Part shown: positions 26,001-33,031 of the stretch, in pieces
How positions within the stretch are numbered: the first letter of the stretch is position 1
How the letters are laid out: each line of letters begins with the position of its first letter
From: Corallococcus coralloides DSM 2259
Lineage (GTDB): Bacteria > Myxococcota > Myxococcia > Myxococcales > Myxococcaceae
Direction of reading: 5' to 3'
NCBI RefSeq assembly: GCF_000255295.1
Contig: NC_017030.1
Location: forward strand, 7,910,328-7,974,327
DNA length: 64,000 nt
Program-made: the position numbers and the translations under genes
Notes under the pieces: model-generated
Seen by the model: the letters and a program-made list of their open reading frames with translations, nothing else
Database searches by the model: none
What the model was told of the DNA's origin: nothing

Positions 26001-27619
26001 ACGGGCACTCGGCGAACGAGCGCACGGGCTTCATGAACAACTGGATCCGCACGGGCCTGGGAGACGTGGATCCGGACGCGAACCCGGAGCGCGCGGTCAT
26101 CACGGTCATCAACAACCGCTGGGACCGAGTGTCGCGCTCGGAGGTGTTCGCGCGCATCATGGTGGAGGACGCGCCCGCGGACCGGCACGTGCTCATCGGC
26201 ACGAACCTGGAGGGCCTCCAGAAGTACGTGCGCGACGCGTTGGACCGGCACCTGTTGAGCACGGAGGTCGTCGCGGCGGAGGAGGTCTCGAGCCCCGAGG
26301 GCCAGGCCCGCGCGGAGGCGCGGCTCGCGAAGGAGCTGGCGAAGCTGAAGGTGCCGCGTCCCACGACGGCCACGTTCATGAACCGGCTGGAGCGGTACGC
26401 GGCCGGCGCGGGGCTCCAGGCGACTGCCACGCTGGCGCTGACCGCCGCGGTGGAGAAGGCGCTGGAGGGCGGAGACGACGACGTGGGCGTGGAGAAGGTG
26501 CGCCGCGCGCTGGAGCGCGAGGTGGGCCCGCTCATCGACGAGGCGCTGTCGCCGGCATCGCGCGCGCAGCCTTCCTCGCTGCCAGAGGTGCTGACGGCCG
26601 CGACGCAGGACGAGGTGCGAGAGCACGCGCTGTACCTGCTGGCGCGCATGGCGGTGCACGCGCGGCTGAAGGCGCTGCTGCCCCGGGGCGAAGCGGATGC
26701 ACAGGGGCGCGTGAAGGCGTTCCACGCGAAGTTCCGCGACGCGTACAAGGCCATGATGCTGGAGCAGCTGGTGCCGGTGTCCGACTCGCAGGCGACGGGC
26801 GACCAGGTGGTGGACGCGTGCGCCCGCTCGGTGGCGCCCGGGATGCAGGTGAGCATCATGGGCGCGCAGAACATCAAGGGCACGGGCCTGGACTGGGTGT
26901 ACCGCTGGATGGCGCTGGACCGGGTGACGACGGCGCTGAAGGCGCTGGAGGGCACGTCGGTGGAGGCGCGGCGGCGGGCGCTGGAGTCGCTGGAGACGTT
27001 CGACGACTCGGGCTTCGTGGACGCGGGCCTGGCGCGCACGGTGCTGCCGGGGCTCGTCAGCAAGGCCGCGTCGCCGGATGAAGCGGACCGGCTGCGCAAG
27101 CTGGCGGAGCGCTCGCGGGCGCGGCACGAGTTGAAGATCGCCGCGCTCACGCACACCGCGGCGGGCGGTGCGACGCAGGTGGTGGTGCGCAAGCTGGAGA
27201 AGGTCTTCGACTACCTGGACAGCGTGACGCGCCGCCGGCTGAGCGAGCTGTTGCTGGAGGACCTGGAGACGGGCCGCGTGTCGCATGCACGCGCGGCGGT
27301 GGAGACGCGCAAGCTGTACGAGCGCCAGAAGGGCGGCTGGCTCTTCCGCGGCCTCAAGAAGCAGCCGAAGCTGGCGCCGGTGCCGACGGTGGAGGCGCCC
27401 ACGCCCGTCATGCCGGCCCCCGCGGAGGCGGTGTTCAAGACGACGGTGGAGCTCCCCAGCACCAAGGTCCCGGTGCAGGTGCGCCACGTGCCCCTGGACA
27501 CCAACGCGCTGACGAAGCTCGAGGGCCCCGTGCTGCTGCGCGACGAGCCCTTGAAGAAGCAGGGACCGGATGTGCTGGGGCCCGAAGTGGCGGATGACGC
27601 CGGCGAGCCGCTGTCCTGA
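23012..27619 (+). CDS. CapB/PgsB-like Mur-ligase-type amide ligase with large N- and C-terminal extensions
   Basis: The ATG at 23012 is preferred; an in-frame GTG lies at 22979 and another ATG at 23033. The central part carries all CapB/PgsB hallmarks: a membrane helix (~722-742), P-loop GTRGKS (Lys769), KTTGSEA, ECMALQP, NAYPDHEDIQGP, FINGHSANE and NNRWDRVSRSE. These resemble the Mur ligases that join amino acids by ATP-dependent gamma-amide bonds. Normal PgsB has ~400 residues; this protein has ~1535. Residues 1-700 are helical and HEAT-like, and ~1090-1500 form another helical region of unknown type. It is presumably at the cytoplasmic face with the CapC homologue. The substrate is unknown: glutamate is a guess from the family. 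It is the fifth gene of the operon. Confidence 0.9.
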   Translation: MNSSGRDMHLANEPLESQLLEALPPLHRRVRGAQVEVLAQRLVESCPRPAGLEGLAPWLGVALEALETELAAVHAEIVQFTRQHNEALDDAARRQVLVEHIKATVKDRKDRKEDLRALDRWMGFDALRERLEKRRHKLLIEEETALRALTGVLGKAHAQELQPAAVPLARQLLDRAVDAPRAQNRSAALEAFRQLAQTVPGVAASLPEVGPTLTSLAGQEDVSPFFQAEALRALLTVDVLEGITLLRQRLRAKAPSEKDFLFRRQVLEQCAPLLSEEHRMPLLTEVAHHDPSEYVRMGLCALIAQRQDGQPLLRRLAGLEQVPAVAGQTLSEPSPRVRTAAVLAAVDAALTAPKVKGPALQVLVDVIGRDTAPLVLRVSCERAAALAEALGAAGLGPAHAALLDAVESLATQPGATGPVVEAAAAAAQVLHRVKDPVRQAWTAFLAGRVSKLRPGSRTRIPLQPAPENLPPMPEGPAWLGAILADLSQDGHGLYAERTDKTLTLWHGDRQERRLWRMWHELGRPAPNKRQAFLHTTGRVMSGTLRAHPGHLDEITETLVPGERVHVASQGSWGRHLPTVDDLLDMPLSKDGKVHLFSSHGETVLVPPASRLRRLTNRLKVSKDYRRLASLRLDSLGGEEPRERRRFVEQVERELGVQVRFTPYGQHKQVPAPLATLFHEPEAAPKPTSTLHTPAVLGLQSGFLALLTERIMENEGYFLGMGGNGIAALGLFTAALFSIFLGDTYVKRQSVRKSREKIPLVIGGWGTRGKSGTERLKAALFSGMGFEVFAKTTGSEAMFVHSAPGAGPSEFFIFRPYDKATIWEQKDMVELGARLGTEVFLWECMALQPNFVELLQNDWMRDDFATLTNAYPDHEDIQGPAGINVASVITNFMPNGGRVVTTEDHFLPLFKQAAKEKDTTLLHSAWWEAELIPEEFLALFPYREHPRNMALVATLAEQLGVSRPYALALMAEHVQPEIGVLKVFPPAKVRGRQLQFINGHSANERTGFMNNWIRTGLGDVDPDANPERAVITVINNRWDRVSRSEVFARIMVEDAPADRHVLIGTNLEGLQKYVRDALDRHLLSTEVVAAEEVSSPEGQARAEARLAKELAKLKVPRPTTATFMNRLERYAAGAGLQATATLALTAAVEKALEGGDDDVGVEKVRRALEREVGPLIDEALSPASRAQPSSLPEVLTAATQDEVREHALYLLARMAVHARLKALLPRGEADAQGRVKAFHAKFRDAYKAMMLEQLVPVSDSQATGDQVVDACARSVAPGMQVSIMGAQNIKGTGLDWVYRWMALDRVTTALKALEGTSVEARRRALESLETFDDSGFVDAGLARTVLPGLVSKAASPDEADRLRKLAERSRARHELKIAALTHTAAGGATQVVVRKLEKVFDYLDSVTRRRLSELLLEDLETGRVSHARAAVETRKLYERQKGGWLFRGLKKQPKLAPVPTVEAPTPVMPAPAEAVFKTTVELPSTKVPVQVRHVPLDTNALTKLEGPVLLRDEPLKKQGPDVLGPEVADDAGEPLS

Positions 27620-27648
27620 GTCCCCCCGAGACAGAGACCCGAGGAGCG

Positions 27649-28848
27649 ATGTTCATGGAGGAGAGTCCCATCACGGACGCGGTGCTCGGGGAACGCGTCC
27701 CATCCCTCCCCCGCCTCAAAGCGGTGGAGCCGGTAGCGCGCGGGCGCGTGGAGCCCCTGTGCGTGGCGGAGGTCCGGAGCCTCGCCGCCTTCAATGCCTT
27801 GGAGGCGGAGTGGAACGCGCTGGTGAAGCGCGTGGACGACCAGGTGTTCTACCGGCACGAGTTCGTGCGCTGCTGGATTGAAAACTTCGCGCCCGGTGCG
27901 GCCCTGCGCATCCTGACCGCGAGGAACGCGCTGGGCATGCTGGTGGCGGTGCTGGGGCTCCAGGAGGAGCAGGGCCACCAGTACGGCGTGCCGGTGCGGC
28001 AGTTGTCGTCGCTGACGAACAAGCACTCGTGCCGCTTCGACCTGGTGGCGGAGGAGCCCAAGCGGGCCGCGGTGGCCTTCCTGTCGCATCTGATGGGCGA
28101 CCCCAGCTGGGAGGTGCTCCGGCTGTCGGACGTGCCGGAGGGTGGCGCGGCGTGGGAGCTGCTCAACGCGGCGAGGGGCGCGGGGATGCCCTGGGGCGCG
28201 TGGCCGAGCGCACGCTCGCCCTACCTGGTGTTGCCTTCCACGGTCGCGGCGTGGACGAAGGGCCGGAGCAACGCGAAGCCGCTGCGCAGAAGGCGCAGGC
28301 GCCTGGAGGAAAGGGGCCGCGTGGAGGTGGAGCGCGTGGCCGAAGTGGAGGGCCTGGGGTCGAAGCTGGAGGAGGCCTTCGCACTGGAACAGAGCGGCTG
28401 GAAGGCGCAGGAAGGCACGGCCATCGCGCAAGCGGAGCACCGGCGCGGCTTCTACACGGGGCTCGCGCGCACGGCGGCGGAGCGCGGCTGGTTGGGGTTG
28501 TATTTCCTGCGACTGGACTCACGTCCCATCGCGTTCCAGTACGGGCTGGAATACGCCGGCCGCTATCTGGCGATGAAGCCGGGCTACGACGAGTCGCTGG
28601 CGGAAGTAAGCCCGGGGCATCTGCTGACGGAGAACCTGATCCAGGACTGCATCGGAAGGGGCCTGGGCGAGCTGGACTTGTTGGGGGACGACGCTCCCTA
28701 CAAGCGCGAGTGGACGGAGCAGGTCCGGCAGCATCATTGGCTGTTCATCTACCGGGACACCTGGATGGGGCAGACGTTGCAGCGCTCGAAGTTCCGCTGG
28801 GCCCCCGTGGCGAAAAGGATGGTGGGTCGATGGGTCCGACGGCGCTGA
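27649..28848 (+). CDS. CelD/BcsL-type GNAT acyltransferase
   Basis: The 399-residue soluble protein has the signature of Acetyltransf_6 (CelD/BcsL, FemAB-like) proteins: FNALEAEWNAL, FYRHEFVRCWIENF near residues 65-80, SSLTNKHSCRFDL, an Arg/Lys-rich segment (~204-215), the helix EEAFALEQSGWKAQEGTAI and a double-GNAT C-terminal half (IAFQYGLEYAGRYLAMKPGYDE). Such enzymes transfer an acyl or aminoacyl group onto exopolysaccharide precursors or cell-wall peptides. It follows the CapB-like gene by 29 bp and its end overlaps the next gene by 19 nt, so it belongs to the operon and may modify the polymer or charge a building block. The exact donor and acceptor are unknown. Confidence 0.87.
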   Translation: MFMEESPITDAVLGERVPSLPRLKAVEPVARGRVEPLCVAEVRSLAAFNALEAEWNALVKRVDDQVFYRHEFVRCWIENFAPGAALRILTARNALGMLVAVLGLQEEQGHQYGVPVRQLSSLTNKHSCRFDLVAEEPKRAAVAFLSHLMGDPSWEVLRLSDVPEGGAAWELLNAARGAGMPWGAWPSARSPYLVLPSTVAAWTKGRSNAKPLRRRRRRLEERGRVEVERVAEVEGLGSKLEEAFALEQSGWKAQEGTAIAQAEHRRGFYTGLARTAAERGWLGLYFLRLDSRPIAFQYGLEYAGRYLAMKPGYDESLAEVSPGHLLTENLIQDCIGRGLGELDLLGDDAPYKREWTEQVRQHHWLFIYRDTWMGQTLQRSKFRWAPVAKRMVGRWVRRR

Positions 28849-29267
28849 CGTTCTACCGGGCCGCGAAGCGGCTCCAGGCGCACCCGAGGCTCGCGAACGT
28901 GGTGGCCACGGTGGGCGACCGCATCCACAACAGCCACGTGGACACGAAGGCCGTGCTGCACCCCACGGTGGAGCTGGGCTACGGAGGCATCGGCGTGATC
29001 ATCGCGCCGGGCGTGGAGATTGGAGAGAACAGCTTCATCTCCCAGAACGTGAGCCTGGAGCCCCTGCCCGGCGTTGACGGAGTGCCCCGTGTGGGCCGCG
29101 ACGTCTACATCGGCGTGGGCGCGCAGGTGCTGGGCCCGGTGGTGATTGGCGACGGCGCGAAGATTGGCGCCAACGCCATCGTGATGGAGGACGTGGCACC
29201 GGGAGCCACCGTGGCGGGGATTCCCGCGCGCGAGCTGAAGCGGCAGGCCCCGCCTACGGGGACGTGA
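28830..29267 (+). CDS. Left-handed beta-helix acyltransferase, CysE-like
   Basis: The 145-residue protein starts at the ATG at 28830 (MGPTALTFYRAAK) inside the end of the previous gene, with GGATGGTG upstream. It has a short N-terminal helix, then hexapeptide repeats of a left-handed beta helix (VLHPTVELGYGGIGVIIAPGVEIG, and VYIGVGAQVLGPVVIGDGAKIGANAIVMEDV) ending PGATVAGIPARELK. This is the C-terminal half of serine O-acetyltransferases, without their long N-terminal helical domain, as in many capsule acetyltransferases. It probably O- or N-acetylates a polymer precursor. It is the last gene of the Cap-like operon and is followed by strong hairpins. Confidence 0.88.
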   Translation: MGPTALTFYRAAKRLQAHPRLANVVATVGDRIHNSHVDTKAVLHPTVELGYGGIGVIIAPGVEIGENSFISQNVSLEPLPGVDGVPRVGRDVYIGVGAQVLGPVVIGDGAKIGANAIVMEDVAPGATVAGIPARELKRQAPPTGT

Positions 29268-29302
29268 GCAACGGAGGCCGCGGCGCTCCCGGAAAAAATG
29301 AA

Positions 29303-29334
29303 CCCGGTGCGTCGCGAATCCGCGAGGCACCGGG
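29303..29334. terminator. Strong hairpin at the end of the Cap-like operon
   Basis: CCCGGTGC pairs with GCACCGGG, then a G.G mismatch and a further 5 bp (TCGCG/CGCGA) around an AATC loop. An A-run (GGAAAAAATG) lies on its left side, so on the minus strand the hairpin is followed by a T-run and would terminate leftward transcripts from the island; it may be bidirectional. Confidence 0.6.
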
Positions 29335-29359
29335 CTCTGCCCACCCCTATCCCATGATC

Positions 29360-29394
29360 AAGCAGGAGCGCGACTCGTCATCGCGGACCTGCTT
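29360..29394. other. 35-nt hairpin with tandem AG/GA internal loop
   Basis: AAGCAGG and CCTGCTT form 7 bp, AG faces GA, and CGCGA/TCGCG form 5 more bp around a 7-nt loop (CTCGTCA). The symmetric AG/GA bulge is typical of structured RNA or a rare operator. A further ctgcc-agaaa-ggcag stem follows at 29406-29420. Confidence 0.5.
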
Positions 29395-29574
29395 CCATTG
29401 AAATCCTGCCAGAAAGGCAGTCGCCATCTGCGCCCGGAGGCACGCCTTTTGAGCGGGCCTGTTCGGAGGCAACCCTCTTCAACGAGGGCAGACGATCACC
29501 CGGTCTGTTGCCGGGAGGTGAAAGGCTTGGAGCTTGATGCCCTGAACGCCTTTGATTTGGGTTGGAAGGCCATC

Positions 29575-30624
29575 CTACTCCGAACTCAGGATGCGAACCA
29601 CTCCCGGCACGTCGTGGCCATGCTCCACGAGCATCTTTCGCAGGAGGAAAGGGAGGGTGAGTACGTCGTGCGCGTCTAGAGCCCGGCCCGGCCCGGCGAA
29701 AAAGACCTCACTGTGGGCAAGCAAAGCATTTGAGTCAAACGGGCCATGGATGACGGAGAGCCAGCGCGCCGAGTCATCAGCGCACTCGACGAAGGGCTCC
29801 TCATCCGCAAGGTGAGTAAACCTCGGATCAATGCCTTGAGTTCCGTGCCTGAAGCGCTCACGGGCCTCCTGATGGAGGCTCTTCAAGGTCTTCAGCCAGG
29901 CCCAGCGGGCACGCCCCGTAAGGATGCGGCGTTTCTGCTGAACAAGGACGAAGCGTCCGTCCAGGTGCCGATGCACCAGCCACCGAGCCACGGGGACACG
30001 CGCCAGTTCCACCATCTTGCGCACAACAGGAACGAGCTGGACAAACGTATAGCGAAACACCACAGGGCCTTCGACCTGGGTCAATTGAATGGGCCGTCGT
30101 GCCGCTTCGAAATCCCGCCTATCGATTTCAATCAAGACATCAACGCCCGCGGACGGATGTTCCTCTTCAAGGATGTCCACCTGAAGTTCGCGCAACTCCT
30201 CTTGGCTCGCCTTCAGGGACTCCGGCCGAGCATCATCCGGGGATTGGACCTCCACCACACCGCCCATGGGCTTCGGTCCCCGTCGCCGGATGCTGGCAGC
30301 GGACTCCCGCTCAAGTCGCTCGCGAAGCGCTAGCAACCGCTGCCCCAAAGCGGACTCCTCCCAGCGCTCATCTGAAGTCCGTTGAGCACGGACCAGGTAC
30401 ACCCGAGATGTCGTCCGATTGAGCCTGTGTCCGTAGCGCTTCTTCAACTCAGCCACTTGGTGTTCAAGCGCAAGCGACTTGCCGTTGAACCATCCGCTCA
30501 CAACACTCTGCTCGACACGGCAAAGGTCCCCCACCTCCTTCTGGGTCATGCCGTCAGCAAGGGCAATCTTCACCAATTCGCGTGTATATTTGAATTTGGG
30601 CTTCCTTGGCTTCGGTTCGGCCAT
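29575..30624 (-). CDS. Helix-turn-helix protein of unknown function
   Basis: The ATG at 30624 (MAEPKPRKPKFKYT) was chosen because it begins directly before the DNA-binding part; longer in-frame sequence upstream reads as non-coding. The 349-residue protein has a Cro/C1-like or sigma-like HTH at about residues 15-50 (ALADGMTQKEVGDLCRVEQSVVSGW). The remaining ~300 residues show no family I recognise; there is a region DVLIEIDRRDFEAARRPIQLTQ and a C-terminal HDVLTLPFLLRKMLVEHGHDV. Base composition is less GC-rich than the flanks, which suggests horizontal transfer. It lies downstream of a small basic gene on the same strand. It may be a regulator or part of a defence or phage-related unit. Confidence 0.7.
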   Translation of the reverse strand: MAEPKPRKPKFKYTRELVKIALADGMTQKEVGDLCRVEQSVVSGWFNGKSLALEHQVAELKKRYGHRLNRTTSRVYLVRAQRTSDERWEESALGQRLLALRERLERESAASIRRRGPKPMGGVVEVQSPDDARPESLKASQEELRELQVDILEEEHPSAGVDVLIEIDRRDFEAARRPIQLTQVEGPVVFRYTFVQLVPVVRKMVELARVPVARWLVHRHLDGRFVLVQQKRRILTGRARWAWLKTLKSLHQEARERFRHGTQGIDPRFTHLADEEPFVECADDSARWLSVIHGPFDSNALLAHSEVFFAGPGRALDAHDVLTLPFLLRKMLVEHGHDVPGVVRILSSE

Positions 30625-30695
30625 GATCCGGACACCACCCCAATAGGCCGGGGGAACGCCGCAGCGCCCCCCGGGCCAGGTCATCAATACCGCCC

Positions 30696-30962
30696 CTACT
30701 TCTTCTTGCCTTGAGGCCTTCCACTCTTCGGACGGGGCCTGGCGTTGGGGTTCAATTGCTTGCCCCGGTTGCCCTGAGCCTTGTCCCAGGTCGCGTTCGT
30801 CCCAGGAGTTCCCCAGTTGCCATTCCGGATGTCCGACGGATGGTTCGGCTTCTTGTTCATCTTGGGCCTCATTCCTTGTGTGGGGCGAGCGCCAATACCC
30901 GCCGCTGATGCAACTCCAAGGTGCGTCCCAAGGCCTTGATTTTCCAATGATATTTCCGCCAT
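30696..30962 (-). CDS. Small basic protein of unknown function
   Basis: The ATG at 30962 gives an 88-residue protein, MAEISLENQG..., with a C-terminal half rich in Asn, Lys, Arg and Gly (NPNARPRPKSGRPQGKKK) and the segment RNGNWGTPGTNATWDKA. It has no signal peptide or membrane segment. Such Lys/Asn-rich small proteins occur as nucleic-acid-binding or toxin fragments, but I cannot name the family. It is divergent from the 31028 gene with a 65-bp gap and lies 71 bp upstream of the HTH gene, so both minus-strand genes may share a promoter here. Its reality is moderately supported by composition only; no clear ribosome site is seen. Confidence 0.45.
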   Translation of the reverse strand: MAEISLENQGLGTHLGVASAAGIGARPTQGMRPKMNKKPNHPSDIRNGNWGTPGTNATWDKAQGNRGKQLNPNARPRPKSGRPQGKKK

Positions 30963-31027
30963 AAAAGACTGATAGGCGCTGATGAGAGCAGAATCCGCCC
31001 ACTGCGGGGAGCACAGGAGGAGCAGGT

Positions 31028-31798
31028 ATGACGACCATCGCGAGCGTTGTGGTAGGCGGCAAGGTGTCTCGCAGCCCCAATGCCCAGGACAGCCGGATGA
31101 CGTTCGCCGCGCAAATCGCCGCGTACTGCCGGGGCCGCGGGGCAAAGATCGTCCTCCTTCCCGCCGGCTACCTTTTCTCGGCGGATGCCGAGGAGACCCC
31201 TCGCACCTCAGCCAAAGCGCTTGCGAAGGTCTTCAGCGGGTTGTGCCTTATTGCCGGGATCGACTCAGCCGACGCGGAGAAACTGGAATCGTCCAAAGCC
31301 CAGAACGGCAAGCGCCTGGACAAATGGACACGGAACGAGTCGCTCCCTTTCTGGGTCTTTGCAAGCGACTCGTCAGGAAAAGTCCTGACGCTCTTCCGCC
31401 AGAGGAGCACGACTTCGAGCAATGGCAAAGCAGCAGGACAGCCATCCCCTGCCGAACAGCAGCACAGGACCGTCAAACTTGCAGGATTGCAATGCTACCT
31501 GTTGGCCTGCGGAGAGCTCTTCAATCCGTTTCTTCGCCCGCTTCTTGAGCAGGAGCAAGGCTTCGCGCTCATTGCCCATCTGGGGCACAAAGGCCTTGGC
31601 CGCACCTTTCCCAAGAGCTTTCCAGCACTGGCCAATGCGACGGGGGCCTGGGTCATCAACGCACAGCACACCTGGAGCGGTGAGTGCTGGGCCGCGGAAC
31701 CCGGCAAGAAGGCGCGACGCATCCCGGGCGACGTCATTCATGAAACCACCCATTCCTCTGGAGAATGGGCCCGCGTCGCCTTTTGGGATGTTCCTTGA
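31028..31798 (+). CDS. Nitrilase-superfamily-like protein with incomplete active site
   Basis: The 256-residue protein has a strong ribosome site (AGGAGG) before the ATG at 31028. Its layout resembles the carbon-nitrogen hydrolase fold: a first strand, a helix, then KIVLLPAGYLF where nitrilases have the catalytic Glu (VLPE); GKVLTLFRQ where they have Lys; and YLLACGELF matching the nucleophile motif CxE. Only the Cys is kept; the Glu and Lys positions read Ala and Gln, so classical nitrilase chemistry is unlikely. Base composition is less GC-rich than typical for this genome. Convergent to it, 44 bp downstream, is the lipase-like gene. The fold assignment is tentative; it could be a regulator or an unrelated enzyme. 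Confidence 0.7.
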   Translation: MTTIASVVVGGKVSRSPNAQDSRMTFAAQIAAYCRGRGAKIVLLPAGYLFSADAEETPRTSAKALAKVFSGLCLIAGIDSADAEKLESSKAQNGKRLDKWTRNESLPFWVFASDSSGKVLTLFRQRSTTSSNGKAAGQPSPAEQQHRTVKLAGLQCYLLACGELFNPFLRPLLEQEQGFALIAHLGHKGLGRTFPKSFPALANATGAWVINAQHTWSGECWAAEPGKKARRIPGDVIHETTHSSGEWARVAFWDVP

Positions 31799-31842
31799 GA
31801 CAGGTTCTGCCCACCGCCTGAGTGCCAGGCGTCAGCCGCCGC

Positions 31843-32901
31843 TCAGCCGCCCTTGGGCATCTTCAGCGCCATCGCGACCAGCGAGAGGGTCAGGTCCTCG
31901 GGCTGGTAGGGCTTGAACGGGTTCAGCGTCGTGCCGGTCGAGTCCAGGTGATCCAGGCCGGACAGGGTCACGGACTTGGAGCCGGGGATGAACGCGTCCT
32001 GCGGGAGCACCAGGCCGTCTGACTTCACGCCGTAGCGCTGGTGCATGTACTCCTGCATGGCGAATAGCGGCGACGTCGGGTTCGCGGTGGTGGAGGCCAT
32101 GGAGACGGTGGGGATGCCTGGCGGCATCGGGTGCTTGGCCAGGAACTCCTTGCGCGAGTCGTACGTCAGGTCCTCACCGGCCTGGATGCTGCCGCCGAGC
32201 GCCTCGACGGCGCCGCCCACGCCGTAGCGCACGAGCGGGTTGTCCAGCAGGTCCTGCGCCATGGGCGAGCCGCCGTAGGGCGACTGGATGGTGACCAGGG
32301 CGCGCACGTGCTCCTGGAGCTCGGGGTACATCGACAGGGCCGCCGCGGAGTCCAGGCCGCCCTTGCTGTGACCGATGAGCACCACCTGCTTGCCGTTCTT
32401 GGAGGCCTCGAGCACGGCCTGACGAACGATGGCGGCGTTGTGCTCCACGCCCATGTCCGTGTCCACGGGCACGCGGCCGACCTGGAGGCCCTGCGCTTCG
32501 AGCGCGTCCAGGTTCTTGTCGAAGTAGAACTGCTTGGGCGCGGCTTCGGAGAGCAGACCGCCCACCGCGAGGAATACGCAGTTCTTGGCCTCGGGGGGCA
32601 TCACGTTCTGGCCCGCGCGCACGGCCTGGTTGAGCTTCATGAACTCCGCGGTGGAGTCCTTCGCGGGGGGATACGCCTTCTGGATCCAGCCGATCTTGTC
32701 CGCCTCGCCCTTGCCGGGCCAGGGGATGGGAAGGCGCAGGGCATTGACCTGCTGCGACCCCACAGGAGCCACCGCCGAGAAGCTGTCCCCCTTCACGATG
32801 GCGTTGAAGCCCTGCGCGCCCTTGGCCCGGGCAGGAGCCTCCGGAGCGACCCGCGTCTGCGTTGACGGCGTGAGGCTGGAAGGACGCGTGACCTGGACCA
32901 T
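31843..32901 (-). CDS. Alpha/beta hydrolase, lipase-like
   Basis: The 352-residue protein has the nucleophile elbow GHSKGG with Ser179, in the order expected for lipases and PGAP1-like esterases (QVVLIGHSKGGLDSAAAL). Likely acid and base partners are near the end (the Asp and His of LSGLDHLDSTGT). There is no signal peptide; the N-terminus is Ser/Thr/Ala-rich and probably disordered. It probably hydrolyses an ester or acyl chain. It ends 44 bp from the accessory island gene and is not in an operon with its neighbours; it likely belongs to the core genome since its GC content is normal. Confidence 0.87.
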   Translation of the reverse strand: MVQVTRPSSLTPSTQTRVAPEAPARAKGAQGFNAIVKGDSFSAVAPVGSQQVNALRLPIPWPGKGEADKIGWIQKAYPPAKDSTAEFMKLNQAVRAGQNVMPPEAKNCVFLAVGGLLSEAAPKQFYFDKNLDALEAQGLQVGRVPVDTDMGVEHNAAIVRQAVLEASKNGKQVVLIGHSKGGLDSAAALSMYPELQEHVRALVTIQSPYGGSPMAQDLLDNPLVRYGVGGAVEALGGSIQAGEDLTYDSRKEFLAKHPMPPGIPTVSMASTTANPTSPLFAMQEYMHQRYGVKSDGLVLPQDAFIPGSKSVTLSGLDHLDSTGTTLNPFKPYQPEDLTLSLVAMALKMPKGG

Positions 32902-33031
32902 GAGGGGACCTCGGGAGGGGGAGCCGAGTTGAGCAGCAGGGAGGCTTGCCTACATTGTCGGTCAATGGCGCTGGGAGTTGCGTGCCCGTTCCAAGTCCGT
33001 GAGAAGCCGAGACTCAGAGCATGTCAGGGTC

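Larger units (their letters stand above)
29268..29574. other. 307-bp spacer rich in stem-loops, no gene seen
   Basis: No coding region is convincing here. Three stem-loops follow one another at 29303-29334, 29360-29394 and 29406-29420, and a short CCGG-type stem lies near 29500-29516 (cccgg-tctgttg-ccggg). Base composition becomes less GC-rich than the flanking operon. The spacer separates the Cap-like operon from the accessory island, with the first island gene converging on it from the right. Confidence 0.6.

Noticed and set aside
22697-27487. A 1596-codon open frame on the minus strand across the CapB-like gene
   Set aside because: It is the mirror of a clearly conserved gene in GC-rich DNA, its translation is full of Arg, His and Gln low-complexity sequence, and no domain is recognisable.
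10997-29267. A CapA/PgsA-type metallophosphatase in the Cap-like operon
   Set aside because: No protein with the calcineurin-like motifs (GDxxH, GNHD) is present; the 16809 hydrolase has a different motif set.
29398-29679. A 93-codon plus-strand frame in the hairpin-rich spacer
   Set aside because: It overlaps the end of the HTH gene antisense, has no ribosome site and no protein-like composition.
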